Source: JASDSY01 sp041441465 (GTDB lineage Bacteria; Muiribacteriota; UBA9980). Taken from it: a stretch of DNA of 64,000 bases. The notes beneath the pieces were generated by a model that saw nothing but the letters and a program-made list of their open reading frames with translations, did no database searches and had not been told where the DNA came from. Positions 1 through 9,356 of the stretch are shown piece after piece. Position 1 is the stretch's first letter; every line of letters starts with the position of its first letter. The stretch covers positions 1 to 64,000 of the forward strand of contig JASDSY010000022.1 in NCBI GenBank assembly GCA_041441465.1, given 5' to 3'. The position numbers were made by a program, and so were the translations under genes.

Positions 1-1031
1 TTATACATAGTAAGCACCAATTCCAACGATTTTCTTGCCTGATCGCCGTTTATATAATTAACGTCGCCGGTTTTTAAAACCCTTATCACATCCTGATAAA
101 TGAAAGGATGGTTCGGGCACGAGCCTTTATACATGCCGCCGGCGTAAACATTGCCTTCGCGCACTTCAAGATCCGGTTTAGGGACGCCTTCTACTTCCCA
201 ATACTCAATTTTATTCATCGCATCGCCTGATATTTCAATAGTACCCTTCTCCGCCGAAATATAAATGGAACATTCCTTGTTTTTAGGATAAGTATTGACT
301 GAAAATTCAAATGACGCCTGAGCCCCGGATTTAAATTCAATCAAGGACGACAGCTGGTCTTCGAGAGGAATTTGATGCGCTATCATTGCGCTTTGCGCCA
401 CGACTTTTTTTACCGGGCCCAGAAGCCATTGCAATATATCGATATAATGAATACCCTGGTTTAATACTGTGCCGCAGTCAAGTTCTTTTGTGCCGCGCCA
501 CCCCTTAAAATAAGCCTGGGGCCTGTTCCATCTTACATTAACAGCCGCAAAAAATATTTTACCGAGCTTATTTTCAAGTATCAATTTTTTTAAAATCTGT
601 ATCGTGTTATTATAACGCACCTGTAAAACCGAAAATAAATGAAGTCTGTTGTCGCGCGCATTCGATATGAGGTTATCCGCATCCATAAGATTTGTACATA
701 AAGGTTTTTCCATCAGTAAATGTTTTTTATTCCTGATAACTTCCATGCCCATTTCATAGTGCAGCCCGTTCGGAGTGCATATAGCTACGACATCGGCCTG
801 AGTTTTACCGAGCATTTCCTTGTAATCCGAATACCCTTTCACGTCGTATTTATCACAAACAGCTTTTAATGCCGCCGCATCATTATCGCATACATCAACA
901 AACTCAGCATCGTTATTAGGCAATATCGAATTTTTCTCGTCGCCGTACAATGACTCGAAATGTCTGGCGGAAATTCGGCCGCAGCCGATTAATGCAAATT
1001 TTATTTTTCTGTCTTTAATTATATGAGTCAC
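1..1031 (-). CDS. Gfo/Idh/MocA-family sugar dehydrogenase (partial)
   Basis: NAD(P)-dependent oxidoreductase probably acting on a nucleotide sugar for surface polysaccharide synthesis. Translating the reverse strand from a GTG at 1031-1029 gives an N-terminal Rossmann motif (IGCGRIS), the EKP motif carrying the family lysine (MEKPLC) and a later NQGIHYIDIL segment, the arrangement of Gfo/Idh/MocA enzymes. The NQG-H-Y-D stretch resembles UDP-sugar acid 3-dehydrogenases of the WlbA/WbpB type, but the substrate is inferred. About 343 codons are present and the frame is still open at base 1, ending in a segment typical of the C-terminal helix, so only the last residues are missing. AAAGGA lies about 10 nt upstream of the GTG. 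It is the last visible gene of the minus-strand polysaccharide operon, 19 nt after the GT4 gene. Confidence 0.85.
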   Translation of the reverse strand, partial: MTHIIKDRKIKFALIGCGRISARHFESLYGDEKNSILPNNDAEFVDVCDNDAAALKAVCDKYDVKGYSDYKEMLGKTQADVVAICTPNGLHYEMGMEVIRNKKHLLMEKPLCTNLMDADNLISNARDNRLHLFSVLQVRYNNTIQILKKLILENKLGKIFFAAVNVRWNRPQAYFKGWRGTKELDCGTVLNQGIHYIDILQWLLGPVKKVVAQSAMIAHQIPLEDQLSSLIEFKSGAQASFEFSVNTYPKNKECSIYISAEKGTIEISGDAMNKIEYWEVEGVPKPDLEVREGNVYAGGMYKGSCPNHPFIYQDVIRVLKTGDVNYINGDQARKSLELVLTMY

Positions 1032-1050
1032 TTTCTGTTATTCCTTTCAA

Positions 1051-2304
1051 TTATAAATTTTGAAGCATTTTTTCCCAATAATCACAAATAACGTCACGCG
1101 AAAAATTTTGTTTGACAAATTTTTCGGCATTTGCGCCAAGCCTCTGGCAAACGGCCTTGTCTTCGGCCAGTTTTTCTATATTAGCGCAGGCCGAATCAAG
1201 ATCATCAGGCTTCGACACCAAACCCGCATCGGCGTTATTTAAAAGATCGGCGCACTCGCCGACGGCAAACATAACAATAGGCTTTTGCATAGCCATATAT
1301 TCATACATCTTAGAAGGCAGCGCGCCTCTAAATACAGGTATATCAAGCAAAGACACCACGCAGGCGCCGGCCGAAGCTATCAAAGCTGGCATTTTAGCTT
1401 TCGGAATAAGCCTTTCAAAACATACATTCTTTAAATTTAACTTTTCCTTTTTCTGAATTAATTTTTCACGTTCGGCGCCGTCGCCGACTATCAAAAATTT
1501 TATTTTTTCATTATCCCTGAATTTTTCAGCTATGTCCATTAAAAAACCCAAATTCTGAGATATTCCAAGAGTGCCAGAATAAAGGACGACAAATTTATCC
1601 TCAAGTTCGAATTTATTTATAAATTCTCGCTTTTCCAAATCATAAAATCCGTCCTTATCTTTTGCGGAGCTGAAAAAATCAGTATCAACGCCATTCGGGA
1701 GGAAAAAAAGTTTTTCCCTGGCAACGTTTTTATTTTCTATATTGGATATAATTCCGCGCGTAACGCAAGCTACAGCCGAAGAATAATAATACGATGCTTT
1801 TTCCAGGGCAGATGAGCACGATATCAAAAATTTATTTTTCAGCATCCCAAGTTCCACAGCCGAATCCGGCCATACGTCAGAAACATTAAAAACATATTTA
1901 AGTCCGAATAGTAACCTTAAAGCTATCGCCGTAAATCCCATAAATAAAGGCGGCGACTCAATTATCGCAATATCTGCATTAATCTCTTTACGGTATTTCG
2001 CATAACCTAAAAACGAAGATGCCGCGAATGTCAAATGTCCTACAAGTCTTTTTAAAAAACCTTTATTAGGAGTGGCATAAATATACGTCCTTAAAAGATC
2101 AAATCCGTTATATGACTGCCTCAAAAACTTCTTGCCTATATACTCTTTAGGAATTATACCGGACGGATAATTCGGAAAAGCGCATATAATTTTAACGTTA
2201 TAGCCGCGCTGCATCATTTTCTTCGCGAGTTCCGAAATTCTGGACTGCGGTGCACCTATTTCAGGCGGAAAATATGGAGTTATAAATAATATATTCTTTT
2301 TCAT
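1051..2304 (-). CDS. GT4 glycosyltransferase (WbuB-like)
   Basis: Cytoplasmic, probably membrane-associated GT-B retaining glycosyltransferase that adds a sugar to the lipid-linked polysaccharide precursor. The N-terminus (ITPYFPPEIGAPQSRISELA) is the acceptor-side opening of WbuB-like GT4 enzymes. The second half carries a donor-binding Rossmann region (VLYSGTLGISQNLGFL) and an acidic region near PSKMYEYMA, the GT4 E-x7-E site. The length of 417 residues is normal. It is separated from the upstream acyltransferase gene by 182 nt, the longest gap in the operon, so it may also have its own promoter. Family assignment is solid; donor and acceptor sugars are unknown. Confidence 0.9.
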   Translation of the reverse strand: MKKNILFITPYFPPEIGAPQSRISELAKKMMQRGYNVKIICAFPNYPSGIIPKEYIGKKFLRQSYNGFDLLRTYIYATPNKGFLKRLVGHLTFAASSFLGYAKYRKEINADIAIIESPPLFMGFTAIALRLLFGLKYVFNVSDVWPDSAVELGMLKNKFLISCSSALEKASYYYSSAVACVTRGIISNIENKNVAREKLFFLPNGVDTDFFSSAKDKDGFYDLEKREFINKFELEDKFVVLYSGTLGISQNLGFLMDIAEKFRDNEKIKFLIVGDGAEREKLIQKKEKLNLKNVCFERLIPKAKMPALIASAGACVVSLLDIPVFRGALPSKMYEYMAMQKPIVMFAVGECADLLNNADAGLVSKPDDLDSACANIEKLAEDKAVCQRLGANAEKFVKQNFSRDVICDYWEKMLQNL

Positions 2305-2486
2305 TTTTTACCTTTTAATCAAATGCTTAAATTTTATAACCTTTATTTTATATAAAAATACGATTTTATTATAGTATCATAATTTTATCGCGATTAAAAC
2401 TTCTTAAATTAATATCCCGGCGATAATATAAAAAACTTCAGGCTAATAAATAAATTATGTATTATGCAATCGCGCGTTATAAAAAA
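2305..2486 (-). promoter_or_regulatory. Possible internal operon promoter
   Basis: This 182-nt AT-rich gap separates the acyltransferase gene from the GT4 gene. On the minus strand a TATAAT hexamer sits at 2373-2368. Only a weak -35 candidate (TTAATC, spacer 18) precedes it. No terminator hairpin was seen in the gap. It may allow the last two genes of the operon to be transcribed separately. Confidence 0.3.
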
Positions 2487-3062
2487 CTAACTTCTGTATT
2501 TAATCACGCGCGCCGGAACGCCAGCCGCGATAGCATTATCAGGAATATCACGATTGACTACGGCGTTTGCCCCGATAACTGCGCCTGAACCGATTTTTAC
2601 GCCTTTCAATATTACCGCTCCGCGGCCGAGCCATACATTACTTCCTATTTTTATGGGCGCAGAAGACATTTTCTGGCAAAACATCGGAGCATCCGTTTTC
2701 ATTCCATGGTTGGCGTCACGAATGCTTACGAATTCCGAAAATATGCAATCATCGCCGATTTCAACAAGCTCCGCCGCCGAAATAACGCTGTCGCCCGTAA
2801 ACGCGCAATTATCGCCTATTTTCAATTTTGCACCCGGCGCTACGTCTAAAGTCATGCGCGGCCCGAAATATGCCTTTTTACCAATAGATATATCGGCAAA
2901 AAGATGCTTAAATCTTATAAAACCCAAGCAATAAAAACTTGTGCCAAGTTTAGAAAAATAAACCGGCGCCAGAAACATATAATATATTTTAAAAAAAAGA
3001 CCTGACAGCCTGTTTCTTATTGGAGTAAATATTTTAGATAAATTAGAGCGGATTTCACTCAT
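2487..3062 (-). CDS. Left-handed beta-helix O-acyltransferase
   Basis: Hexapeptide-repeat acyltransferase (191 residues), probably O-acetylating a sugar of the surface polysaccharide. From about residue 75 it shows isoleucine/valine-centred hexapeptides (IGDNCAFTG, IGDDCIFSE, IGSNVWLGRGAVI, IGSGAVIGANAVV) that form a left-handed beta-helix. The DANHG segment supplies the usual catalytic histidine, and the AAGVPARVIK end is typical of maltose/colanic acid O-acetyltransferases. The ATG overlaps the stop of the upstream GT4 gene by one base, so the two are translationally coupled. Acceptor sugar unknown. Confidence 0.9.
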   Translation of the reverse strand: MSEIRSNLSKIFTPIRNRLSGLFFKIYYMFLAPVYFSKLGTSFYCLGFIRFKHLFADISIGKKAYFGPRMTLDVAPGAKLKIGDNCAFTGDSVISAAELVEIGDDCIFSEFVSIRDANHGMKTDAPMFCQKMSSAPIKIGSNVWLGRGAVILKGVKIGSGAVIGANAVVNRDIPDNAIAAGVPARVIKYRS

Positions 3063-4435
3063 TATAACTTACCGCCGCTGATTATTTTTTGTATTATTTC
3101 GTCAAATTGCCCGGCTATAGCTTCCCTTGAATACTTAGCCACCGCATCAGAGTTTATCGAAAATTTAACCTTCTTTTCAATAATCGCTTTAAGTTTGCGC
3201 TTAATTTCGTCGACATCGCTGTGGCATGCCACTAACGAGTTGCCTACTTCTTTTAAAAGGCCGGCAAGCGACCCCTGAGGATTAGTTAAAGCGAATATAG
3301 GCTTTTTAGAATAAATATACTCAAAAACCTTGCCGGTTAATTCACTTCTATCCTTGCCGGTAACCAAAAGAAGCGTATCGGAATTTTTAAGGTGCGCCAC
3401 CGACTCTGAATGAGGCAAATATCCATATAGTTTGCAATTTTCTTCGAGTCCGAATTTCTTTATAAGTTCGCGGCATTCATCGCCGACGTTGCCGATAAAA
3501 TTAACAGTGACTTTATTTTTCAGTTCCGGTTTTTCGTCGAAAACGCAGCATAATGCCTTTAAAAAATAATAAGAACGCCGGCTTTGAGTAAATGTCCCGG
3601 TATATGTAATATTAAATTTTTCACCGCCGGCCGCGCTGCCGCAGTCGGCAGAGTTATCACGGCAATTAAATTCAAAATCCTCGCTGTCATAGCCGTTAGT
3701 TATAAGGTTAAATTTACCTTTCAATCCTGTAAATTTATCTTCAAAATCTTTTTTCATATGAGCGGTAACCAGAACAACCGCCGCCGCATTTTTAAGGATG
3801 ATATTTTCAATTGCCGTATTTATCTTATACTTTAGCGGATTAGTGTGGACTCTATATGGATTTAAGGTCCACGCATCCCTGTAATCTAAAATATACGGCA
3901 CATTAAAGATCTTATTCAGTAAAAATGGAACTATAAAACTTGAAAACGGCCCGCCGGTAGCCAATACAACCGCCGGTTTTTCTTTCATAATTTCAACGAC
4001 CGCTTTTGCCGTCACAAAAGGCAGCCACCACACGAAAATGTCCGGAGTGAAAAATATCGTTTCAATGACATTAAAAATTTTTCTTAATATATTTTTAGCC
4101 GAACATAAAACTTTAGTTTTTAAGCTTTCTTTTTTTTCTCCTAAACCTTCCGGCCTGTCATTTTCAAGCGCAAGCTTTTTTTTCTCAAAACTAATAATCG
4201 AGAAATATTTTAACAGCTTATACGGCGCAGGGGCGATTATCCTATATGTCTTAACTTTGTCAGGAATATCCTCCAAAAGATTCAGGTCGAATATATCATA
4301 AGCCTTCTCTGACGCGCAAAAAACGCTCATATCATAACCGGCCCGCGAAAGATATTTAACCAATTTTCCGGCCCGCTGCACTCCCGGCCCGCCAACCGGA
4401 GGAAAGGCGTGGCTTATAAAAAATAATTTAGTCAT
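3062..4435 (-). CDS. GT4-type glycosyltransferase
   Basis: GT-B glycosyltransferase of 457 residues in the polysaccharide operon. The N-terminus (ISHAFPPVGGPGVQRAGKLV) matches GT4 enzymes that start with a glycine-rich acceptor loop. A hydrophobic stretch around residues 120-150 may attach it to the membrane. The C-terminal half holds the donor-site fold (ITYTGTFTQSRRSYYFLKAL), then GYLPHSE and a GKVFEYI segment with the expected glutamate. Its start overlaps the end of the epimerase-like gene by 8 nt, and its stop touches the start of the acyltransferase gene, so the three are probably co-translated. Specificity is not predictable. Confidence 0.88.
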   Translation of the reverse strand: MTKLFFISHAFPPVGGPGVQRAGKLVKYLSRAGYDMSVFCASEKAYDIFDLNLLEDIPDKVKTYRIIAPAPYKLLKYFSIISFEKKKLALENDRPEGLGEKKESLKTKVLCSAKNILRKIFNVIETIFFTPDIFVWWLPFVTAKAVVEIMKEKPAVVLATGGPFSSFIVPFLLNKIFNVPYILDYRDAWTLNPYRVHTNPLKYKINTAIENIILKNAAAVVLVTAHMKKDFEDKFTGLKGKFNLITNGYDSEDFEFNCRDNSADCGSAAGGEKFNITYTGTFTQSRRSYYFLKALCCVFDEKPELKNKVTVNFIGNVGDECRELIKKFGLEENCKLYGYLPHSESVAHLKNSDTLLLVTGKDRSELTGKVFEYIYSKKPIFALTNPQGSLAGLLKEVGNSLVACHSDVDEIKRKLKAIIEKKVKFSINSDAVAKYSREAIAGQFDEIIQKIISGGKL

Positions 4436-5519
4436 CTGATCGATTCCAATTTTTCCTTATTATAAAATAAAAATATTTCACATAATATATAATTAAAATT
4501 AATATTTTCAAAAAAAGTGAATTTTTAAATTTATTCCAGCTATCAGCTTTGTTTTTGAAAAAATCGTCACCTGTAATCCGCCATAATGCCTCAATAAGAA
4601 TAGTATTGATATTATGGTACGAATCGGTCGCGAGGATTTCATAATTGCCGTAATTACTCCAGATGCCATAAAAATCGAAAATTTTAAAATTTCTTTTTAA
4701 CGAGCCGGCGCATTTATTAAAAAGTTCATTATATTTTTGATCGCCGGTGATTAAATATAATTCATAAACAGCGATTAAGGCAAAAACAAAACCGTCAAAA
4801 ATATGAACGGGATTTTTCAAAGGATATTCTTCCAGAAAATAAATATCGCCCGTGTCATCGCTATATAAATAACCGCCATTTTCCATACCGACAAAAAAAT
4901 TCCCGGCGGCGCTTACCGCCATATCAAGATACTTGTTTTCAGCTGACATTTTATATTTTCTTAAAAGCGCCGAAATGCAAAACGCCGAGGCAATACATGA
5001 ATTCCAGGGCGCTTTAATGGTTTTTCCGCCTTCGTCATAATCAAAATAATATTCCCACGTTATAATGCCGTCAATATTTTTTTTATGGTTTTCATAAATC
5101 CAATTTATGCAGTTATCGAATATATTAAGATAACTTAATTTTTCAGTTTTTATAAAAAGCTCATGCCCCAGCAAAGCCTGATAGCCGGTATAAGCCGGAT
5201 TATTTTGATTTACCTGGATGGTCGAGATATTATAATTAATTATATAATTTTTATCAAACGAAAATCTTTTCCTGTTCGAAAAGCCAAAAATATCCGAACA
5301 GCCTGTTACATAACATTTTAATTTCTTTAAATCATCCAATTTAAAAAATACCGGATTTCTTTTTTTAAAGAAAACCGCATATTTTCTGATCAAAAATACT
5401 GCGGCGCAAAAAACGAAGAAAACACTAATCCAAGGCATAACTATAATAACAGCCGCTAATATGATGATAAGCGAAATAAATATTATTTTGAAATATCTTT
5501 TTAATATTTTTCTCAACAA
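4428..5519 (-). CDS. Membrane protein with D-glucuronyl C5-epimerase-like domain
   Basis: 363 residues. Two hydrophobic segments (about 11-45) anchor the N-terminus. Residues about 100-320 follow the pattern of the C-terminal domain of D-glucuronyl C5-epimerase (heparan sulfate epimerase family, PF06662): YTGYQALLGHE at 110-120, PWNSCIASAFCISALLRKY at 171-189, the hallmark FLEEYP at 229-233 followed by a HIFDGFVFALIAVYE segment at 239-253, then WSNYG at 287-291 and SYHN at 300-303 near the end. The family inverts C5 of uronic acids inside a finished or growing polysaccharide. Inference: it epimerises a uronic acid residue of the exported polymer. It lies between the methyltransferase and GT4 genes. 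A short tail after residue 325 includes another hydrophobic stretch. Confidence 0.75.
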   Translation of the reverse strand: MLRKILKRYFKIIFISLIIILAAVIIVMPWISVFFVFCAAVFLIRKYAVFFKKRNPVFFKLDDLKKLKCYVTGCSDIFGFSNRKRFSFDKNYIINYNISTIQVNQNNPAYTGYQALLGHELFIKTEKLSYLNIFDNCINWIYENHKKNIDGIITWEYYFDYDEGGKTIKAPWNSCIASAFCISALLRKYKMSAENKYLDMAVSAAGNFFVGMENGGYLYSDDTGDIYFLEEYPLKNPVHIFDGFVFALIAVYELYLITGDQKYNELFNKCAGSLKRNFKIFDFYGIWSNYGNYEILATDSYHNINTILIEALWRITGDDFFKNKADSWNKFKNSLFLKILILIIYYVKYFYFIIRKNWNRSDD

Positions 5520-6602
5520 TTATTTTTTAACCGCCGTAACAGTAATCATATTCGCCGCATTAAAATAAGATCCGGCCATATCTATCAATGTTGATACTTC
5601 AGACAACAGATAACGCTTCAGGAAATTTGAATCAGGCGTTAAATGCAGTGCTGAATATTCAATCATTCCGTCACTTTTTAGTTTATCCGGCTGCGCATTA
5701 CTTTTTTTGAATATTCGTTTGTTCAATTTCGAAGCGATTATTTTAATTTTTTCATAAATATATTCGGCCAGGCTTTTATAACCGCCGGCATAAGTTGAAA
5801 CAACCTCAAAACCATTCTTATTTAAAACATAAGCAAGAGTTTGAGCGTTAAAATAAAAAAGATGATCGCATATTACAGCATCCCAATCGCACCCTGAAAA
5901 TTTAGCCTGCCAGGAGTCGTAATTCGGCACACGTATGATCAAAATGCCGTTTTTTTTCAGGCAGCCCGCGGATGCTTTCACCATTTCAAAAGGCGATTCC
6001 GAATGTTCAAGAAAGTCAAACATAGTTATGATATCAAAACTATTTTCAGGAAACAATCCCGTCGAAAAAAAATTATTGACTATATCGGCATCATCATTTT
6101 CAAGCATTTTCGAGGCGCTCTCTGCCGCATCTTTAAAGGCCTCCACTCCGTTTTTCTTATACATCTGATTATCGAGTGTTTTAAGAAACAGGCCGGTACC
6201 GCAGCCGACATCCAACAAATTGAATCTTTCTGACGGCATTAAATTTATATGTTTCTTTGCCATCGAATCGACATATACGCGATGGAACTTATTAAATTCC
6301 AGAATTCGCTCATTAATATGCTTTTCGTCGGCAAAAATTTCGCCGTATTCTTTGGTATACCATATTTCATAAAACAACTTGAGCGCGGATTCGCTTAAAC
6401 GCGGATTAACAAAAACCACTTTGCAATCATTGCATTTGGATAAATAAATCGTATACTCAGGAAAAGCCGTTTCATTTTTTTGAAGCTGCGTATATTTATT
6501 AAATTTTATTAAATATTGATCAGCTTTTTTGCCGATGCATTCAAGTTTATCAGAACCGCATATCGGGCATTTTTTAGTATGATCATATATCTTATTTTTC
6601 AT
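5520..6602 (-). CDS. SAM-dependent methyltransferase with N-terminal zinc ribbon
   Basis: 360-residue class I methyltransferase. Residues about 12-50 hold two cysteine pairs (CPICGSDKLEC and CNDC) that would form a zinc ribbon, as in many polysaccharide-locus methyltransferases. Motif I is LLDVGCGTGLFLKTL, the acidic loop gives GVEAFKDAA, and the FDIITMFDFLEHSESP block is the usual Methyltransf_23 post-motif. The C-terminal 120 residues are less conserved and may bind the sugar substrate. The start overlaps the esterase gene by 11 nt and the stop abuts the epimerase-like gene. Target (sugar hydroxyl or terminal phosphate) unknown. Confidence 0.85.
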   Translation of the reverse strand: MKNKIYDHTKKCPICGSDKLECIGKKADQYLIKFNKYTQLQKNETAFPEYTIYLSKCNDCKVVFVNPRLSESALKLFYEIWYTKEYGEIFADEKHINERILEFNKFHRVYVDSMAKKHINLMPSERFNLLDVGCGTGLFLKTLDNQMYKKNGVEAFKDAAESASKMLENDDADIVNNFFSTGLFPENSFDIITMFDFLEHSESPFEMVKASAGCLKKNGILIIRVPNYDSWQAKFSGCDWDAVICDHLFYFNAQTLAYVLNKNGFEVVSTYAGGYKSLAEYIYEKIKIIASKLNKRIFKKSNAQPDKLKSDGMIEYSALHLTPDSNFLKRYLLSEVSTLIDMAGSYFNAANMITVTAVKK

Positions 6603-7914
6603 TACAAACTCTTCTCAACCAATTGTATTTATCTTTTATATATTCAGGCTGCATTACATTATGCGCCGCGTTAGGATAATCTTTTATTTCCCTTTCGGAT
6701 TTTATTAAATTAACCACTGAATATATGGTTCCAGGCGGGCATATCGTGTCTTTGGCGCCTATCGAAATATATACAGGGCACTTTATTTTTTCGGCAAAAT
6801 TCAACACATCAAAAAATGAAAGAGTGTTATAAACCGTTTGAGTCATTTCCTTGTTATCATTTAAATAATCTCGCAATATTTTATATGGGCCCGATTCGGC
6901 GGAATTAATGCCAAGTTTGAAATTACACATAAAAGGTTCATCTGCAATCGCGGCTTTAACCTTACCGCTCATTAAAGCTGAAACGATAAGCGATAACCCG
7001 CCGCCCTGCGAGCCCCCGTTTACTATTAATTTATCGCTGTCGACAACTTTAACGTTTTCTAAAAACCTTAAACCGCATAGGCAGTCAGCCACAGCGCCGC
7101 GGTAAACATAAGATTCAGGCGAATTAATTCCTGAAAGGATATATTCAGCATCAACCCTGAATCTTTCAGCCGACCGACCATTTCCCCTTAATTCTATCTG
7201 CAAAACCGCAATTTCCAGATTCGAGCAATAATCAATCATCGGCTGCGGTATTATCATTTTATAACCATGTACCAAAAGCATGCCGGGAATTTTTTTATTT
7301 TTTTTCGCGGCTACGGGATAAAAAAGATAGCCATAAATTCTTGCGCCGTCAATTGAATCATATTCGATATCATATATTTTGAGACCCGCGGTGGATTTTT
7401 GCTTATTCAAAATCACCTTTTCATTTAATTCAACGGCATCAACATCAGCAAGTAAATTTTTCCAAAATCCGTCAAAATTTGATAACGATGTTTTTTTTGT
7501 TTTTATCTCATCTTTTCTAATTGAAAAGTTCTGACTTAATTCAGGCGATTCAATACCATTTACAGAAAATGTACCGGTAACAGTATAAACGGCAGGAACT
7601 TTCGTATTTAAAGAAAAGAAATTCACCGAGCGCGAAGAAGTTTTGCTAAAAGTAAAATTAAAAACCTCATCTTCAGAATCGTTCATATTATTAGATAAAA
7701 GTTTATATGAAAACTCAATATCGCCCTCATATTTATAATCACTATCAAATTTCGCATAAACCTTTAACCTCATATTAGAAGGATCATTTTCGGATTCCAA
7801 TACAAGATTTTCAAGATTAACGAATTTTGAATTCCTGGAGCCGGCATGTGAAAAATCACACACATATAAAACTGTAATAACAGCCAGCACCAAAGCTAAT
7901 AATTTACTTTTCAT
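6592..7914 (-). CDS. Secreted acetyl-esterase (AXE1-type alpha/beta hydrolase)
   Basis: 440 residues with a hydrophobic N-terminus (LLALVLAVITVLYVCDFSHA) that reads as a Sec signal peptide. Residues about 28-135 are beta-rich and may be an Ig-like domain. From about 140 onward the protein matches the acetyl xylan esterase/cephalosporin deacetylase family: a lid region, GLLVHGY-type oxyanion strand (PGMLLVHGYK), the nucleophile elbow GGSQGGGL, the acid in AKDTICPPGT and the histidine in AAHN. It probably deacetylates polysaccharide in the periplasm or outside, opposing the acyltransferase of the same operon. Overlaps both neighbours by 11 nt. Confidence 0.85.
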   Translation of the reverse strand: MKSKLLALVLAVITVLYVCDFSHAGSRNSKFVNLENLVLESENDPSNMRLKVYAKFDSDYKYEGDIEFSYKLLSNNMNDSEDEVFNFTFSKTSSRSVNFFSLNTKVPAVYTVTGTFSVNGIESPELSQNFSIRKDEIKTKKTSLSNFDGFWKNLLADVDAVELNEKVILNKQKSTAGLKIYDIEYDSIDGARIYGYLFYPVAAKKNKKIPGMLLVHGYKMIIPQPMIDYCSNLEIAVLQIELRGNGRSAERFRVDAEYILSGINSPESYVYRGAVADCLCGLRFLENVKVVDSDKLIVNGGSQGGGLSLIVSALMSGKVKAAIADEPFMCNFKLGINSAESGPYKILRDYLNDNKEMTQTVYNTLSFFDVLNFAEKIKCPVYISIGAKDTICPPGTIYSVVNLIKSEREIKDYPNAAHNVMQPEYIKDKYNWLRRVCNEK

Positions 7915-9247
7915 AAATCCCTCCCGCTTTTATCATCGATTTTTTAGACATTAACAATGATTTAAAATACTCAAAAAATTTAATATATTCATCACTGCTC
8001 ATTTTAAAAAAACTGATAATTTTTATATCATAATTTGAAGACATATGCAAGCAAAGAATTAAAAGCATAGCAAAATATGAAATGCAGCATGAAATTGCAG
8101 CGCCGATTATATTTAAAGACGGTATTAAAGTCAAATTTAAAATGATATTTAAGGCGATAGCTGTTATCGAAGCTTTAAAAAGCACGGAAGGATAACCGCG
8201 GCCCGCTAGAAAGCTGCTCAAAATAATACCGAGCGAAGAGCATGTAAAGCCCGGATAAAGCACTAAAAAGGTTCTGAACGAAAGCGTATAATCATTGCCG
8301 TAAAGCAATGTTATTATAAAGTTTCCGGCGATAAGCAGAAAAAAATAAAGAATAATATTTAAAAAAATCAAAAAATGAAAAAGCTTAATAATCTTATTAA
8401 GAGTATTTTCAAGAAGATTATCGTTAGTGGAAAGAGGAAAAATTACATTTCCTAAAATACCGGGTATTTGATATACAAGCTGTGCGAAAAATATTGAAAT
8501 TGAGTAATAACCAACCAGGCTGACTCCGAAATAATAATTAATTATTAAAATATCAATACGCTGCAATAAAGCGCCTAAAAAATTTATGAATTGCGCCTTT
8601 AAACCGATTTCTCTTATATTTTGGAAAAGATATTTATATTTAAAATCCGCTTTTATTTTATAATATTTTAAAATCTTGCGAGAAGAAATAATAATCACAA
8701 CGATATACGCCGCAAGAAGCGCGGCCACCATGCTCTGGCATGTATATTCGTTTATTGCGACAAGCCCTATGGAAATAATAAAAAATATAAAATACACAAG
8801 AAAATTAAGTTGATTATAAAAAATAACCTTCCCTAATCCCAAAATTATAGAATTAAGCATCTGGGTCAGTGAAACGGCGAATATCAAAAAAATAAGCATG
8901 GTCAGATACTGTTCAGGCAGTTGTTTATTCAAAAGAGCTTGAATTTGATGGTGAAATAAACTAAGAACCACAAAAGCAAAACTAAGGATCAATAAGGAAT
9001 AATACAATGAATTAACAAATATGAAAGGGACTCTTTGCTTATATTTGCTGGTATAATAAGTATTCGACCAGGGCAGTCCCATATTTAGCGCTATAGTAAA
9101 TATAGCCACAAGCGAGTTTACAACGGAATAAATTCCGCGGCCTGAAGAACCGAGAGTTCTTATAATGACAATGCTCAAAAAAACATTAGTTAACGTAAGC
9201 ATTATATTTAAAATAAATGAATAAAATGAATCGCGGGGTAAACTCAT
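7904..9247 (-). CDS. Wzx-like polysaccharide flippase
   Basis: 447-residue integral membrane protein with roughly 12 to 14 hydrophobic segments and few charged residues, in the MOP superfamily (polysaccharide biosynthesis protein). The N-terminus (FILNIMLTLTNVFLSIVIIR, then TLGSSGRGIYSVVNS) has the family's TM1 and G-x-GxxG/Y turn, and a repeat of this pattern starts near the middle (QFINFLGALLQRIDILIINY then YFGVSLVGYYSIS). It would move lipid-linked repeat units across the inner membrane, which fits the surrounding glycosyltransferases and the O-antigen-ligase-type gene at 16.2-17.4 kb. First gene of the operon; a strong hairpin lies just upstream. Confidence 0.88.
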   Translation of the reverse strand: MSLPRDSFYSFILNIMLTLTNVFLSIVIIRTLGSSGRGIYSVVNSLVAIFTIALNMGLPWSNTYYTSKYKQRVPFIFVNSLYYSLLILSFAFVVLSLFHHQIQALLNKQLPEQYLTMLIFLIFAVSLTQMLNSIILGLGKVIFYNQLNFLVYFIFFIISIGLVAINEYTCQSMVAALLAAYIVVIIISSRKILKYYKIKADFKYKYLFQNIREIGLKAQFINFLGALLQRIDILIINYYFGVSLVGYYSISIFFAQLVYQIPGILGNVIFPLSTNDNLLENTLNKIIKLFHFLIFLNIILYFFLLIAGNFIITLLYGNDYTLSFRTFLVLYPGFTCSSLGIILSSFLAGRGYPSVLFKASITAIALNIILNLTLIPSLNIIGAAISCCISYFAMLLILCLHMSSNYDIKIISFFKMSSDEYIKFFEYFKSLLMSKKSMIKAGGIYEK

Positions 9248-9263
9248 ATTTTTCTCTTAAAAC

Positions 9264-9305
9264 AAGCATATAACCTGGAATATGATATTACCAGGTTATA
9301 TGCTT
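9264..9305 (-). terminator. Terminator/attenuator hairpin, 15-bp perfect stem
   Basis: Arms 9264-9278 and 9291-9305 are perfect complements of 15 bp around a 12-nt loop. Read on the minus strand it is followed by TTGTTTTAAG. It lies between the stop of the Fn3 gene and the start of the flippase gene, so it ends the Fn3 transcript and may act as an attenuator for the polysaccharide operon. Confidence 0.75.
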
Positions 9306-9356
9306 ATCAATTTTTATTTATTTAATATTTTGGAATATAACGGCATCGATTCGATA

